This document shows, piece by piece, positions 25,758 to 33,935 of a stretch of DNA of 64,000 nucleotides. The stretch comes from Chitinophaga vietnamensis (GTDB lineage Bacteria > Bacteroidota > Bacteroidia > Chitinophagales > Chitinophagaceae). Numbering within the stretch: position 1 is the stretch's first letter; each line of letters opens with the position of its first letter. The notes under the pieces are model-generated. The model was not told the origin of the DNA. It was given only the letters and a program-made list of their open reading frames with translations, and did not search any database. The position numbers and the translations under genes were made by a program. The stretch spans positions 372,001 to 436,000 of the forward strand of contig NZ_CABHMS010000005.1 in NCBI RefSeq assembly GCF_902167635.1, read 5' to 3'.

Positions 25758-26351
25758 ATGCAGATTGATTTTCAAAAATCCGTTGATGGCCTTGTGCCCG
25801 CGGTGATCCAGGACGCAGCTACTCAAAAAGTGCTGATGCTGGGTTATATGAACCGTGAGGCGCTGGATAAAACCCTCCTTGAAAAAAAAGTGACTTTCTT
25901 CAGCCGCTCGAAACAACGCCTCTGGACCAAAGGCGAGGAAAGCGGTAACTTCCTCTATGTACAAGATGTAAAAGTGGATTGCGATTGCGATACCCTGCTC
26001 ATCAAAGCCAGTCCTGCCGGCCCTGTATGCCATACCGGCGCCGACACCTGCTGGGATGAAAAAAATGTGAGCAACGATTTCCTCTTCAAGCTCGAAGGCA
26101 TCATCACCGATCGTTTGAACAATCCAAGTGAAAGTTCCTACACCTCCAAACTGTTTGCACGCGGCATCAACAAGGTAGCGCAGAAAGTAGGCGAAGAGGC
26201 TGTAGAACTCGTCATAGAGGCCAAAGACAACAACGATGAACTCTTCCTCAACGAATCCGCCGACCTCCTTTTCCACTACCTGATCCTGTTACAAGCCAAA
26301 GGCTTCATCCTGGCCAATGTAATTGAGGTATTGGAGAAGCGGCATAAATAG
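25758..26351 (+). CDS. hisIE: Phosphoribosyl-AMP cyclohydrolase / phosphoribosyl-ATP pyrophosphatase (HisIE)
   Basis: This 197-residue bifunctional enzyme carries out steps 2 and 3. The N-terminal cyclohydrolase (about 1-105) has FSRSKQRLWTKGEESGN and the zinc/magnesium-binding VDCDCDTLL...GPVCHTGADTC. The C-terminal pyrophosphohydrolase (about 110-197) has the EEAVELVIEAKD helix. It is the last gene of the his/trp block. Its stop codon lies inside the left arm of a 190-bp inverted repeat that may end transcription. Confidence 0.97.
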   Translation: MQIDFQKSVDGLVPAVIQDAATQKVLMLGYMNREALDKTLLEKKVTFFSRSKQRLWTKGEESGNFLYVQDVKVDCDCDTLLIKASPAGPVCHTGADTCWDEKNVSNDFLFKLEGIITDRLNNPSESSYTSKLFARGINKVAQKVGEEAVELVIEAKDNNDELFLNESADLLFHYLILLQAKGFILANVIEVLEKRHK

Positions 26352-26539
26352 GAGGTTGTCTTGCTCAGGATTATACTGATTGAAAGGATTATCAGGATTT
26401 TCTTACCAGGATTAATTAAAATTAAAAAGGATTCGCAAAGATCAATTCGATATGATCTTCGCGAATCCTTATTTAATCTGATTAAAAAAAATCCTGATAA
26501 TCCTTTCAATCAGTATAATCCTGAGCAAGACAACCTCCT
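26350..26539. repeat. 190-bp long inverted repeat after hisIE
   Basis: The arms 26350-26401 and 26488-26539 are perfectly complementary over 52 bp. An inner pair, AAGGATTCGC... with its complement, lies around 26430-26475 with one mismatch. The outer arm starts inside the hisIE stop codon. It shares the strings GGTTGTCT, GCTCAGGATT and TGATTGAAAGGATTA with the repeat at 33936. It probably folds into a long hairpin and may act as terminator or RNA stabiliser. Confidence 0.95.
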
Positions 26540-26581
26540 ATGCCCATAATTCCTTATATTACGTCTTAAAAATTTTTCAAA

Positions 26582-27667
26582 ATGAAGCAGATTTTCCTGG
26601 TAGCCGCCAGTTTGGTATTGTCGGTAAGTGTGCATGCCCAGCAAGTGGTGTCGGGCGTGGTAAAAGGGGGGAGCGGTAAAACCCTGTACCTGTTTGATGA
26701 TGAGGACAATAACCCTGACGACTCTACTGTGATCAGGAATGATGAGTTCAGCTTTTCTGTGAAGGCCGGCAAAGTGCCGTCTGTATATGCATTGATCCTC
26801 AAAGATGTGAACTACCCGATGCTGTTCGTATCCGGTAAGGAACCAATTCATATTGTGACCAGTGCCGCTACTTTTCCCATTGCTTCCGAGCTGAAAGGCA
26901 ATGACAACACCAAAGCGATGCAGGTATACCAGAAAGCATTTGAGCCATTGATAAAAAAGGCGCAGGCGCTGAATACTGAAGCAAAAGGCATCAGCGGTGA
27001 AGACGAGGCCGCCAAAACCGCTTTCAGAAAGAAAGCAGAGGATTTCAATAATGAAGTGACCAAAACCGGTGTCGACTTTGTAAAGCAGCACCCGAAAAGC
27101 CTTGCCAGCCTGTGGCTGATGCTCAATGAGCTGAGAGGCAGGGTAGAGCCGGAGCAGTTCAAACAGCTGTTTGCCGGGCTGGATAAATCTGTACAAGACA
27201 GCAAATATGGCCAGACAGTAACCGCCTATATAAAAAGCATGAAGATGAATGCAGTGGGCATCGCTGCCGATGACTTCTCACAGGAAGATGCCAAAGGGCA
27301 GCTGGTGAAACTGTCGTCGTTCCGCGGTAAGTATGTGCTGGTGGACTTCTGGGCCAGCTGGTGCGGTCCTTGCCGTCAGGAAAATCCTAATGTGGTACAG
27401 GCTTACAACAAGTATAAAGATAAAAATTTCACTATCCTCGGTATCTCCCTGGATAATGACCGTGCGCGCTGGCTGCGGGCTATCAGCCAGGACGGACTGA
27501 CATGGACACAGGTATCCGACCTGAGAGGTTGGGGCAACGAGGTGGCCGTACAGTATGGTATTCAATCCATTCCGTCTAACTTCCTGGTAGATCCGCAAGG
27601 CAAGATCATTGCCCGGAATCTGCGCGGCGAAGAGCTGGTAGCCAAGCTGGAAGAAGTGCTGAAATAG
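26582..27667 (+). CDS. TlpA-like thiol-disulfide oxidoreductase with DUF4369-type N-terminus (copy 1)
   Basis: This 361-residue secreted protein has a signal peptide ending near HAQ (residue 20). A DUF4369-like beta domain spans about 21-100, a helical linker follows, and the C-terminal AhpC/TlpA thioredoxin domain starts at about 227. The redox motif is WCGPC (Cys261/Cys264) in VDFWASWCGPCRQENPNV. Such proteins reduce or isomerise disulfides in the periplasm. It is followed by a paralogue after 80 bp. A specific role, such as cytochrome c maturation, cannot be assigned. Confidence 0.9.
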   Translation: MKQIFLVAASLVLSVSVHAQQVVSGVVKGGSGKTLYLFDDEDNNPDDSTVIRNDEFSFSVKAGKVPSVYALILKDVNYPMLFVSGKEPIHIVTSAATFPIASELKGNDNTKAMQVYQKAFEPLIKKAQALNTEAKGISGEDEAAKTAFRKKAEDFNNEVTKTGVDFVKQHPKSLASLWLMLNELRGRVEPEQFKQLFAGLDKSVQDSKYGQTVTAYIKSMKMNAVGIAADDFSQEDAKGQLVKLSSFRGKYVLVDFWASWCGPCRQENPNVVQAYNKYKDKNFTILGISLDNDRARWLRAISQDGLTWTQVSDLRGWGNEVAVQYGIQSIPSNFLVDPQGKIIARNLRGEELVAKLEEVLK

Positions 27668-27747
27668 CCGTTTATCAAAATCAGGTTGATATTGATCGCC
27701 TGAATATTCAAATTTGCTGACTGATATCTGTATAAAAAGAGAGTTCA

Positions 27748-28887
27748 ATGAAAAAATTGATTGCAGGAGCCGCTTTATTGCTGCCGGCAATGCTCATTGC
27801 CCAGGATAAAAAAGCCACCAATGCCAGCAAGCCGTTCACCATACAGGGAACTATTTCCCAACAACAGAAACCGGCTAAAATATTCATCCGCATGCGTAAA
27901 GCCGGTGAAGGCGTTACGGACAGCGCAGAAGTAAAAGATGGCAAATTCGTTTTGCACGGTAACCTGGAAGAGCCTACCATGGCCAGTTTGATGCTGGTGC
28001 AACAAGGAGGTAACAAATCCGTTTCCATGGGCCGCGATATGTTGGCGGTATTCCTCGACAAAGGCATCACCACCATCACCACTACCGATTCTATCAGCAA
28101 GGCTACTGTATCAGGTTCCAAAGCCAGCGATGATTTCAAAAAACTGAACGACCAGCTGAAAGATGTAAATACCAAGGCTGCCGCTTTGCAGAAAGAATAC
28201 CGTGAATTGGCCGCCAGGAAAGATGAAGAGGGCATCAAGAAACTTGAGCCTCGCTTCGATGAGCTGGATGCAGAAGAGAAAAAGATTGAGCGCGATTTCC
28301 TCTTAGCCAATCACACATCGCCCATCGCGATGTATGTGCTGAACCAGGTAGCGGGTTACGAAATCGATCCTAAAGAAGTAACACATTTATATAAGAAGCT
28401 GAGCAAGGAAGCGAAGAGCTCTCCCTCTGGCAAGGAGTTCGCCAAAAGGCTGGAATCCGCGAAGAAAACGGCTGTAGGTCAGCCGGCGCTGGAATTTTCA
28501 CAGGAAGATGCCAGTGGTAAAAATGTGTCGCTGGCTTCGTTCCGCGGCAAATATGTGCTGGTGGATTTCTGGGCCAGCTGGTGCGGCCCCTGCCGGGCTG
28601 AAAACCCCAATGTAGTAAAGGCTTACAGCAAGTTCAAAGATAAAGGTTTCGATATCCTGAGCGTATCGCTGGATGATAAGAGAGAGAAATGGCAGGCTGC
28701 CGTAACCGCCGACAGCCTCACCTGGACGCATGTTTCCGACCTGAAAGGCTGGAAAAACGCCGCTGCCGAGTTGTATGGCATCCGCGCTATCCCGCAAAAC
28801 GTGCTGATCGATCCGAAAGGCAAGATCGTAGCCAAAAACCTGCGTGGCGATGCCCTGGAGAAAAAACTGGAAGAAGTACTGCAATAA
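27748..28887 (+). CDS. TlpA-like thiol-disulfide oxidoreductase with DUF4369-type N-terminus (copy 2)
   Basis: The 379-residue paralogue has a signal peptide to about residue 19, a DUF4369-like domain at about 28-115 and a charged helical linker at 125-185 likely to be coiled coil. A thioredoxin domain with WCGPC (Cys279/Cys282) follows. The C-terminal domain is far more similar to copy 1 than the N-terminal half, which suggests the N-terminal part adapts each copy to different partners. A strong terminator follows at 28914-28944. Confidence 0.9.
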   Translation: MKKLIAGAALLLPAMLIAQDKKATNASKPFTIQGTISQQQKPAKIFIRMRKAGEGVTDSAEVKDGKFVLHGNLEEPTMASLMLVQQGGNKSVSMGRDMLAVFLDKGITTITTTDSISKATVSGSKASDDFKKLNDQLKDVNTKAAALQKEYRELAARKDEEGIKKLEPRFDELDAEEKKIERDFLLANHTSPIAMYVLNQVAGYEIDPKEVTHLYKKLSKEAKSSPSGKEFAKRLESAKKTAVGQPALEFSQEDASGKNVSLASFRGKYVLVDFWASWCGPCRAENPNVVKAYSKFKDKGFDILSVSLDDKREKWQAAVTADSLTWTHVSDLKGWKNAAAELYGIRAIPQNVLIDPKGKIVAKNLRGDALEKKLEEVLQ

Positions 28888-28913
28888 GCAGTAAGTTATA
28901 AGTCAAAGCCATG

Positions 28914-28944
28914 AGGGCGGAGGTGATGACCTCCGCCCTTTTTT
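28914..28944 (+). terminator. Intrinsic terminator after the TlpA-like pair
   Basis: AGGGCGGAGGT (28914-28924) pairs perfectly with ACCTCCGCCCT (28929-28939) around loop GATG, followed by a run of T residues to 28944. Confidence 0.92.
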
Positions 28945-28955
28945 ATGAAAAAAAA

Positions 28956-28999
28956 TTTGGTGTTCTACGAAAACTTCGTAGATTTACGAAACAATCGTA
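28956..28999 (+). promoter_or_regulatory. blaI-type promoter overlapped by two BlaI-like operators
   Basis: Two copies of TACGA-N5-TCGTA lie at 28966-28980 and 28985-28999, centres 19 bp apart. A promoter, TTTG 28956-28959 and TAGATTTA 28979-28986 (19-bp spacing), is interleaved with them. BlaI/MecI repressors bind dyads of this kind and block their own promoters, so the BlaI-like gene at 29016 is probably autoregulated. Confidence 0.72.
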
Positions 29000-29015
29000 G
29001 TTTAAACTTCATCAT

Positions 29016-29375
29016 ATGGAAAAGCTTACCCAACAGGAAGAGGCAGCTATGCTGGCTATCTGGAAAGTGGGAAAAGGCCTGGTAAAAGACTTTCTGGAAG
29101 TGCACATTGCTCCTGCGCCGCCCTATACTACATTAGCGTCTACCATCAAGAACCTGGAAAAGAAAGGTTTTGTGGAGAGCCGCAAGGTGGGTAACGTATA
29201 CGAATACACGCCGCTGATGGAAGAGGCGGCTTATAAGAAGAAGTTCATGAATAGCTTCGTGAAAGACTATTTTGAAAACTCTTATAAAGAATTGGTGTCT
29301 TTTTTTGCCAAGGAGAAAAAGATCAGCCCGGATGACCTGAAAGAGATCATTCACATGATAGAGAAAGGAAAATAA
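29016..29375 (+). CDS. BlaI/MecI/CopY-family transcriptional repressor
   Basis: The 119-residue winged-helix protein starts MEKLTQQEEAAMLAIWKVGKG. The recognition region is PPYTTLASTIKNLEKKGFVESRK (about residues 33-55), typical of BlaI/MecI. The C-terminal helices (about 75-119) form the dimerisation domain that a membrane protease cleaves in the classical system. The twin operators just upstream fit this family. The M56 membrane protease gene follows 80 bp downstream, forming the usual sensor-repressor pair. The inducing signal is unknown; beta-lactam sensing is not implied, as no lactamase is near. Confidence 0.93.
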   Translation: MEKLTQQEEAAMLAIWKVGKGLVKDFLEVHIAPAPPYTTLASTIKNLEKKGFVESRKVGNVYEYTPLMEEAAYKKKFMNSFVKDYFENSYKELVSFFAKEKKISPDDLKEIIHMIEKGK

Positions 29376-29455
29376 AATAAGAAAATAAAAAAATAGATAA
29401 ATAACCAAATCAAAAAATCCGTAAATCCGTAAATCAAAAAATCCATAAATCTACT
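29376..29455 (+). repeat. AT-rich AATCAAAAAATCCGTAAATC microrepeats
   Basis: The gap between the BlaI-like and M56 genes consists of A-rich sequence followed by repeated AAATCAAAAAATCC and GTAAATCC units, as in other gaps in this window. There is no coding content. Confidence 0.6.
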
Positions 29456-31189
29456 ATGGTACCAGCTGTGTTAATATACCTGTTGAAAGCAAATATCGCG
29501 CTCACGCTTTGTTTTCTGGCATACAGGTTTGGGTTGCGCCGTCTTACATTCTATACGCTCAACAGGGTGTTTCTGTTGGCCGGGATTATTTGCGCTGCTG
29601 TTTTTCCGTTGATCGATATCAATGATTTTATCAACAGGCACGAACAGATAGCGGGAGAGGTGCTCGTGTACATACCGGATTTCGAGGCCTGGAAAAGAAC
29701 GGCGCAGCCGGCCTTTAACTGGTGGGACCTGCTGGTATATACTTTCTGGGCTGGTGTAACGGTAATGGCTATACGGTTTTTAGTGCAGCTGCTATCCTTA
29801 TGGAAGATACACCGGTCCGCTGTTCCCGGCGAGATCGGCGAGGTGCGTGTGAAGCTGCTGGATCAGCCGGTGAATCCTTTTTCTTTTTTTCGTTCGATAT
29901 ACATCAATCCTTCCCTGCATGCGCCGGAAGAACTACCGGCCATCCTGCGCCATGAAAGCGTGCATGTGCGCCAGTGGCATAGCCTGGATGTGGTGCTGGG
30001 AGAGCTGAACAATATTTTCTACTGGTTCAATCCGGGCGCCTGGCTGATGAAAACAGCCATCCGTGAGAACCTTGAGTTTATTACTGACCGCTACCTCTTG
30101 AAACAGGGAGTGGATAAAACAGCTTATCAGTACAACCTTTTAAAAGTAAGTGGGATCCCATATGCGACGGCCATCGCAAACAATTTCAATTTCTCACATC
30201 TTAAAAACAGGATCATCATGATGAACAAGAAGCATTCATCAGGCTATCAGATAATGCGTTACCTGGTACTCGGCGCTGTTGTAGGCGCAGCGGTACTTTC
30301 GCTTAACTACAGCAAGGCAGCTTCCGCTACTTTGGTGAATGGTATTTTCCATCGCGACAGTATACCGGAAGTGGCAGCACCACCTGTGCCTCCGCCGCCA
30401 CCGCCGGCTCCCGCTCGCCCGCCCAAAGTGAAAGCAGGACACATCAACACGCCACCTGTCCCTACGCCGCCACCGCCGCCGTCATCACCATCACCGGCAG
30501 TGTTGAGCTTGAAAGCAGATTCCCTTCCTAATAACATCGTGTGCGTGCTCGATGGCAAAAGAGTAGACCGTGCCGCCATCGAGGCACTGGCGCCCGTTTC
30601 CATCGAAAGCATGAGCGTGTACAAAGCCGGTAAAGGCAAGTTGGCGCCTGTGAGCGAGGAGCTGATCCGCAAATATGGTAAGGACGTTGAGAATGGGTTG
30701 ATAATGGTGACAACAAAAGATCAGAAAGAAAGCGGTGTTGCTACCCACACTTACAGTTATTACAGTGCGGGCGGACGCGGCGACAGCGTTTCCAATGTAA
30801 TTGTCGCCAATGGCTCAGGTACTATTACCGGCAATACGCAAAACACATTTTCACGGGCGGAAAGGGGCCAGGGCAGCGTTTCTACGTATACCTACGTCAC
30901 CAGGCAAGAGGGAGACCAGGTGACCATTATCGACGACCATCAGCCCAACAATAATGGCAATGCCAGCATCAAACTCAGAAACGCCACCGGAAAAGATCCT
31001 TTGTTCGTTGTCGATGGCAAACCTGCTGGGCGCGGTATCCTGAGCCACCTCAACGTAGCGGATATTGAATCCATGAGCGTACTGAAAGATAAATCTGCCG
31101 CCGCACTTTACGGCGATGCCGGCAAAAATGGTGTGATACTGATCACCACCAAAAACGGCAAGAAAGCGACAGAAACGAAGGAACAATAA
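29456..31189 (+). CDS. M56 (BlaR1-like) membrane metalloprotease with two TonB-plug-like C-terminal repeats
   Basis: The protein has 577 residues. The N-terminal region contains transmembrane helices (about 5-24, 36-55, 93-115, 263-283). Between them is the zinc motif HESVH (residues 166-170), with the downstream Glu in ENLEFITDR. A Pro-rich linker (about 305-355) leads to two repeats shaped like SusC/TonB-receptor plug segments: CVLDGKRVDRA...ENGLIMVTTK (about 360-420) and FVVDGKPAGRG...KNGVILITTK (about 513-570). In BlaR1 the protease cleaves the repressor after sensing. Here the plug-like tail is presumably periplasmic and could bind an envelope partner. The paired repressor is at 29016. 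Confidence 0.88.
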   Translation: MVPAVLIYLLKANIALTLCFLAYRFGLRRLTFYTLNRVFLLAGIICAAVFPLIDINDFINRHEQIAGEVLVYIPDFEAWKRTAQPAFNWWDLLVYTFWAGVTVMAIRFLVQLLSLWKIHRSAVPGEIGEVRVKLLDQPVNPFSFFRSIYINPSLHAPEELPAILRHESVHVRQWHSLDVVLGELNNIFYWFNPGAWLMKTAIRENLEFITDRYLLKQGVDKTAYQYNLLKVSGIPYATAIANNFNFSHLKNRIIMMNKKHSSGYQIMRYLVLGAVVGAAVLSLNYSKAASATLVNGIFHRDSIPEVAAPPVPPPPPPAPARPPKVKAGHINTPPVPTPPPPPSSPSPAVLSLKADSLPNNIVCVLDGKRVDRAAIEALAPVSIESMSVYKAGKGKLAPVSEELIRKYGKDVENGLIMVTTKDQKESGVATHTYSYYSAGGRGDSVSNVIVANGSGTITGNTQNTFSRAERGQGSVSTYTYVTRQEGDQVTIIDDHQPNNNGNASIKLRNATGKDPLFVVDGKPAGRGILSHLNVADIESMSVLKDKSAAALYGDAGKNGVILITTKNGKKATETKEQ

Positions 31190-31239
31190 AATTACGACGC
31201 AGACCCTTCCGCCATGAAGAAGATGCAACACTCGTAACA

Positions 31240-31268
31240 ATAAAGGCCCCGCAACGCGGGGCCTTTAT
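31240..31268. terminator. Bidirectional terminator between convergent genes
   Basis: ATAAAGGCCCCGC (31240-31252) and GCGGGGCCTTTAT (31256-31268) are perfect 13-bp arms around AAC. T-rich and A-rich flanks allow termination on both strands, between the M56 gene and the FGE-like gene. Confidence 0.85.
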
Positions 31269-31293
31269 ATCAATAACGTAAACGTATATACGG

Positions 31294-32352
31294 CTATTTT
31301 TTAGCATCCAGGGATTTCGCACAGCGGAAACCCAGGTTAGCAAGGCCCGACTCCGGCGTGGTCTTCATCCTGGCGGATACCCGGTAGCCACGGCAATACT
31401 CATCACTGCACATAAAAGAACCGCCACGTATCACATGCTTCTCCTGACCGGGATCGGCAGGGTCAAAGCCTTTGGCAGGGCCGCCGGGATTGTTTACCCC
31501 CTTTTCACACTGCGTATAATAATTGGCATCATACCAATCGCTGCACCATTCCCATACGTTACCGGACATATCATAGAGCTGATAACCATTAGGGCTATAC
31601 GATTTTACAGGAGCGGTGCCGTAAAAGCCGTCTGTTTTAGTATTGCGATAAGGGAAATTTCCATTCCAGGTATTGGCTTTGGGCTTGCCGGTGGTGAGTG
31701 CTTCATCGCCCCAGGGATATAGCTGATGCTGTAGGCCGCCACGGGCGGCATATTCCCATTCCGCCTCTGTGGGTAAGCGCTTGCCGGCCCATTTGGCATA
31801 AGCCTGTGCATCTTCCCAGGATACCTGCGTAACAGGGTGCTGCGCTCTGTCTTTTATATCACTGCCCGGTCCTTCCGGATGCTGCCAGCTGGCGCCCGCC
31901 ACAAAGCTCCACCAGCGTGAAACATCATCAAAAGGCACTGCATGATCCGGCGGGGTGAACACCAGCGCACCTGCCGCCAGCAGGCTGCTGTCGGGCTCCG
32001 GTGAGCCGGGAGGCAGGCTTTTCATCAGCTCTTCTTTCGTAATAGGTTTTTCTGCTGTGGTAACATAGCCGGTGGCGGTTACAAAGGCGGCAAATTCTGC
32101 GTTGGTTACCTCGTGCTCATCCAGCAGGAAACTATCCACATGCACGGTATGCGTTGGATATTCATCGGGCATACCGGTGCTGTCGTCCGCTCCCATGCTG
32201 AAACTGCCGCCAGGTATCATCACCATATGATTCAGTGTATCCGTTGGCGTTGTAATACTTTCCTTCGTTGCCCGCGACCGGCTGCCGCAGGCCGCCAGGG
32301 CGCCTATTCCCAGGAGTATGCTGATATTAATGAAATGTTTAGTTCTTGCCAT
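31294..32352 (-). CDS. Lipoprotein of the formylglycine-generating enzyme (SUMF1) family
   Basis: From ATG 32352 the protein has 352 residues; an ATG 21 bp upstream is possible. A lipobox (LAAC) sits at the end of a short signal sequence, so it is probably membrane-anchored. The FGE-sulfatase domain includes PGGSFSMG near the start, LPTEAEWEYAARGG, SGNVWEWC, and RGGSFMCSDEYCRGYR. The two cysteines spaced C-x4-C there match the active-site pair (Cys336/Cys341) of human SUMF1, and NLGFRC closes the domain. Many family members lack these cysteines, so real formylglycine formation on a Cys/Ser substrate is possible. No sulfatase gene is in the window apart from the LTA-synthase-type protein. Confidence 0.9.
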   Translation of the reverse strand: MARTKHFINISILLGIGALAACGSRSRATKESITTPTDTLNHMVMIPGGSFSMGADDSTGMPDEYPTHTVHVDSFLLDEHEVTNAEFAAFVTATGYVTTAEKPITKEELMKSLPPGSPEPDSSLLAAGALVFTPPDHAVPFDDVSRWWSFVAGASWQHPEGPGSDIKDRAQHPVTQVSWEDAQAYAKWAGKRLPTEAEWEYAARGGLQHQLYPWGDEALTTGKPKANTWNGNFPYRNTKTDGFYGTAPVKSYSPNGYQLYDMSGNVWEWCSDWYDANYYTQCEKGVNNPGGPAKGFDPADPGQEKHVIRGGSFMCSDEYCRGYRVSARMKTTPESGLANLGFRCAKSLDAKK

Positions 32353-32572
32353 TATGTTTGTTCTTAGGATCATCTCAAAAGTAATAAAAATGAAGCGGGG
32401 TATTATAATACTTTACTTTGGCCGGCGTCGACTATATTTATCAGACCATTACCTGTTCCGGCTCATCGTCCCTTGAGCGCCTTAACAATTTCATAATTAT
32501 TTTTTTACGTAAAGTGTTGTAAACTGCAGGTTGTTACCGGCCGCCTATGCGTCCGGCATATTTGGTTCGCTT

Positions 32573-33934
32573 ATGCAACAACCGGCTATACCCTTTACGC
32601 GCAAGGATTTTGGTGATGATTTTTTATGGGGGGTAACAATTTCCGCTTTTCAAAATGAAGGCGCCTTCCTCGAGGATGGTAAAGGCCCTTCTATCTGGGA
32701 TACATTCACCAACCGTAAAGGTAAGATCAAAGACAAGAGCCATGCGCAGGTAGCCTGCGATTTCTACACACGTTACACCCAGGATATACTGCTGGCCAAG
32801 CTGCTTGGCTTTTCCGTTTTCCGTTTTTCATTGTCGTGGTCGCGCATCATGCCCAAAGGCACCGGCGCTGTAAACCAGGCGGGTATTGACTTCTACCACC
32901 GCGTGATAGATGCCTGCCTTGAGCTTGGCCTCGAGCCTTATGTAACCCTCTATCATTGGGACCTGCCACAGGCGCTGGAACACAAAGGTGGTTGGTGCCA
33001 TCGCGGTGTTGTATTTGCATTTGAAGAATTTACCCGCATCTGCATCCGTGAATACGGTAACAAAGTGCGCAACTGGATCATCCTCAACGAGCCCTTTGGC
33101 TTCACTGCCCTGGGTTATATGCTGGGCGTACACGCGCCGGGGAAATTCGGGCTCTCTTATTTTCTGCCTGCTGTGCATCACGCGGTGCTGGCGCAATCGG
33201 GCGCTGCGCGCGTGATCAGGGAAGAACAGAGAAACGCCAACATCGGCACTACTTTTTCCTGCTCGCATATCATCCCTTATACGAGTAATGAACCCGACCT
33301 GTATGCGGCCAAAAGAGCGGACGCGCTTTTCAACCGTCTTTTCATAGAACCCTCGCTAGGCCTGGGTTATCCCGTGGACGACTTCCCCCTGCTAAAACGT
33401 ATTGAACGCCGCTACGCACTGTGGCGCGATTGGGATAAAATGCCTTTCGACTACGATTTCATCGGCATCCAGAACTATTTTCCACTGGTAGTAAAATACA
33501 ATGCATTTATGCCGGTGATAAAGATATCTGAGGTGAAGCCGCGCTACCGCAATGTGCCGGTAACCAGCCTTGGATGGGAGATCAATGGCGATGGCCTTTA
33601 CCAGGTACTGAAAAAATTCGCGGCCTATGAAGGCGTCAAAAAGCTGATCGTAACAGAAGGCGGCGCCGCCTTTCCCGATATCCCCGATCATGATGGCCGC
33701 ATCCACGATACGGACCGCATTCAATATTTCCAGGAATACCTCTCCGGCGTGCTCAAAGCCAAACGCGAAGGCGTCCCCGTCGATGGCTATTTCGCCTGGA
33801 CCCTCACCGATAACTTCGAATGGGCCGAAGGCTACCGTGCCCGCTTCGGCCTGGTGCATATCAACTTCGATACACAGCAAAGAATCATCAAAGACTCCGG
33901 ATATTGGTTCAAGGAGTTTTTAAAGGAGGGATGA
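32573..33934 (+). CDS. Beta-glucosidase, glycoside hydrolase family 1
   Basis: The 453-residue protein starts at ATG 32573; the upstream in-frame TTG at 32531 gives an unlikely extension. It is a GH1 barrel that cleaves beta-linked glucosides with retention. The acid/base Glu is in ILNEPF, and the nucleophile Glu is in VTEGGAAFPD (usually TENG; here the Asn is Gly). Substrate-contact motifs WDLPQALE and GYFAWTLTDNFEWAEGY are present. There is no signal peptide, so it is probably cytoplasmic. Its stop is 1 bp before a 205-bp inverted repeat. Confidence 0.93.
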   Translation: MQQPAIPFTRKDFGDDFLWGVTISAFQNEGAFLEDGKGPSIWDTFTNRKGKIKDKSHAQVACDFYTRYTQDILLAKLLGFSVFRFSLSWSRIMPKGTGAVNQAGIDFYHRVIDACLELGLEPYVTLYHWDLPQALEHKGGWCHRGVVFAFEEFTRICIREYGNKVRNWIILNEPFGFTALGYMLGVHAPGKFGLSYFLPAVHHAVLAQSGAARVIREEQRNANIGTTFSCSHIIPYTSNEPDLYAAKRADALFNRLFIEPSLGLGYPVDDFPLLKRIERRYALWRDWDKMPFDYDFIGIQNYFPLVVKYNAFMPVIKISEVKPRYRNVPVTSLGWEINGDGLYQVLKKFAAYEGVKKLIVTEGGAAFPDIPDHDGRIHDTDRIQYFQEYLSGVLKAKREGVPVDGYFAWTLTDNFEWAEGYRARFGLVHINFDTQQRIIKDSGYWFKEFLKEG

Positions 33935-33935
33935 A

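Noticed and set aside
30380-30495. Repetitive CCGCCACCG-type DNA
   Set aside because: It encodes the Pro-rich linker of the M56 protein in frame, so it is coding low complexity and not a separate repeat element.
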